Positions 62,574 through 64,000 of a stretch of DNA of 64,000 bases are shown one piece after another. The stretch is from Xestospongia bergquistia (Eukaryota > Porifera > Demospongiae > Haplosclerida > Petrosiidae). The DNA lies in contig OZ014411.1 in the NCBI GenBank assembly GCA_963965975.1, forward strand, positions 8,619,501 through 8,683,500, read 5' to 3'. Below the pieces are notes generated by a model that made no database searches, had not been told where the DNA came from, and worked only from the letters and a program-made list of their open reading frames with translations. Within the stretch, counting starts at the first letter, position 1. Each line of letters begins with the position of its first letter. A program made the position numbers and the translations under genes.

Positions 62574-63700
62574 CTAGTAAAAGAACATGGTTTTGAGTAA
62601 GATTTTCAATGATTATGTTTATATGTGGTTTACATATAGTGTTATTGGATAGCATTTTACACTATTTTACAATAGATGATATAGTATTGTGTAAGTATAC
62701 ATTTATCTAAAGCTAAACCAAACAATTACATAAACTTAATAATCTAACAAAGACAGAATTGTGATGTGTTAAGATAACCATACTCAAAAATCTCATCAAG
62801 GGATCATTAATTATTTGTGGTAAACATGGTGCTTTGACATAGTTTCGTTCAGATGTTGATCAATTGATGTGGTTTTGTGAACTGAGAACAATAACAATAA
62901 CAACAAATGCTCTTTAAATTTTAGTCAAATTTGTGACTCTACTATCGTTGACAGAGTAAGCTGTTATTGGCTACTTACCATAAAGAGGTGTATACAACAT
63001 GATTGTTAATCTTAATTTCCTAGTTTCAATAATTGCTGCATCATTTAGACTTAGTATCAGTATCCACTACTTTCACTATGAGTCATATAGGTATAGTAAA
63101 CTGTGGCACAGCTGTTGAACAAACTATACATACTTACTTCCTTGTTAGTCAACATTGTTACAGTTGCAAATGCACTTAGGAAATGAATTTTGTTGAAGGC
63201 AAAGTACACAATGTAAAGTACTGCATATTCCTGGCACACATTACAGTTAACAAAGATTTAACTCTCCATACAGTAAATATATATTAACATTAATTTGACT
63301 CTCGTTTAATAAACAGGCTAATAATTCGCTATGTAAAAATGCTACATTAAGGACCATTACAGGCAATTAAGTATTGTTACAAGTCAGAGAAATATGCAGC
63401 ACACCTGTTACTCTGCCCTTCTTCACTTACTCGTGTTTTAACGAGGACTATATAAATGCATTATTTAGTTTTCGTATATGTGCTAAGGAAACTTATGTCA
63501 TATTTATCATTAAACATAGCAAGACCGAACAACAATACTCTCAATTTATACACCTCACCACATTCAATAAAAGCACAGTTGATACTTAGACATATATAAC
63601 GCTCACCTTTTGAGGTACACCTTCCAAGCTCCAAGGACGAACTGATTATTTCTTAATTCTAACTTGATATTGTATTTATATATGCTGCCTAAACCCAGCC
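62574..63700 (-). other. Putative 5'UTR intron and first non-coding exon of gene K
   Basis: On the minus strand ctcaaaag|gtgagc gives a strong donor (exon end 63607). It could pair with the acceptor before the K start (AG at 62575-62574), leaving an intron of about 1.03 kb. The 5'UTR exon would start somewhere between 63650 and 63720. No coding potential is seen in the interval. Confidence 0.45.
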
Positions 63701-63789
63701 TACCCTTTGCGTAATTGACTTCCGGATAACACGTCCACTTATAATACTTGCACCATTTCGTTTTGAGTTATCGTTTCATTTTAGCGGTT
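63701..63789. promoter_or_regulatory. Probable bidirectional promoter between K and L
   Basis: The head-to-head arrangement leaves about 100-180 bp between the inferred K first exon and the L start codon. The interval is less AT-rich than average (ttgcgtaattgacttccgg). No TATA box is seen. Inference from layout. Confidence 0.35.
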
Positions 63790-64000
63790 ATGAACGAAAA
63801 GGATCTCGCTGCAGTAAAGGCATCGCTGAAATCAGTTAACACAACCCCAAATTTAACAAGAAGTTCTAGTTCAGTGGGTCGTTTCAATATTGTGTCAAGA
63901 AGAGACCATGATCCTAGTGAATATGAAGAAATTGTTCATTGGAATGCAAAGAGTATAGAAGCTTCTTTAACAACAATTCCACCACTTCCTCCTTCTACTC
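63790..64000 (+). CDS. Gene L: start of an unrecognised gene, runs off the right edge
   Basis: An open frame from ATG 63790 continues for 70 codons to the window end without a stop. It begins MNEKDLAAVKASLKSV, then a Ser-rich stretch (TRSSSSVGRFNIVSRRD), an acidic YEEIVHW segment and finally a proline run (PPLPPST). Codon use looks coding, and position next to a likely promoter supports a real first exon. No CABIT or SAM domain is visible in this part. I do not recognise the family; the proline motif alone does not make it a member of the array. Confidence 0.5.
   Translation, partial: MNEKDLAAVKASLKSVNTTPNLTRSSSSVGRFNIVSRRDHDPSEYEEIVHWNAKSIEASLTTIPPLPPST

Noticed and set aside
62569..62655. 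Longer N terminus of gene K
   Set aside because: It crosses the acceptor ttttactag; the extra residues are not like any sister.

Overview
The window looks like AT-rich genomic DNA from an early-branching animal. Genes are compact, with GT-AG introns, and the spacers are full of retroelement debris, MITEs and TA microsatellites. A demosponge is my best guess. That rests on overall style and on the expansion of one adaptor family, not on a database match.

The window is dominated by one gene family. Eleven adjacent genes (A-K here) encode proteins with a CABIT domain (the fold of THEMIS and GAREM adaptors), SH3-type proline motifs, a predicted coiled coil and a C-terminal SAM domain. This is the domain set of GAREM (GRB2-associated regulator of MAPK). 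Most of each protein lies in one long exon (about 1.3-1.9 kb). A short linker/coiled-coil exon follows across a phase-1 intron, and a ~195-bp SAM exon follows across a phase-0 intron. Spliced reading frames close exactly for B-K; A runs off the left edge.

Layout: 1-~345, broken hAT-like transposase. A (775-2303, minus, SAM exon not in view). 3215-~4255, dead reverse transcriptase. B (6315-8932, minus). C (10395-13247, minus). D (15658-17443, minus). 18.4-20.5 kb, dead retroelement, followed by a CABIT gene relic. E (22116-23862, minus). 24-27 kb, TA repeats, MITEs and a SAM-exon relic. F (27520-29331, plus). G (32640-34762, plus). H (36344-38581, plus). 38.6-44.8 kb, no gene seen. I (44832-51610, plus, 7 exons). 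J (53126-59580, plus, 4 exons). K (59934-62568, minus, tail-to-tail with J). L (63790 to the right edge, plus), the start of a different, unrecognised gene.

Two architectural classes are visible. In A-F the CABIT domain starts near the N terminus and the proline motifs follow it. In G-K a proline-rich tail comes before CABIT, and a splice acceptor lies just upstream of the ATG, which implies a 5'UTR intron. A-F share a ~140-bp CABIT core that is almost identical at the DNA level although the flanks have diverged. G and H share a ~170-bp identical SAM exon. Both patterns suggest gene conversion. Relics of at least two further family members lie between the live genes, so the array appears to turn over by duplication and loss. 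By analogy with GAREM/THEMIS the products are probably cytosolic adaptors downstream of tyrosine kinases, joining SH3/SH2 partners (GRB2-like) through proline and tyrosine motifs and oligomerising through SAM and coiled coil. That role is inferred from domains only.
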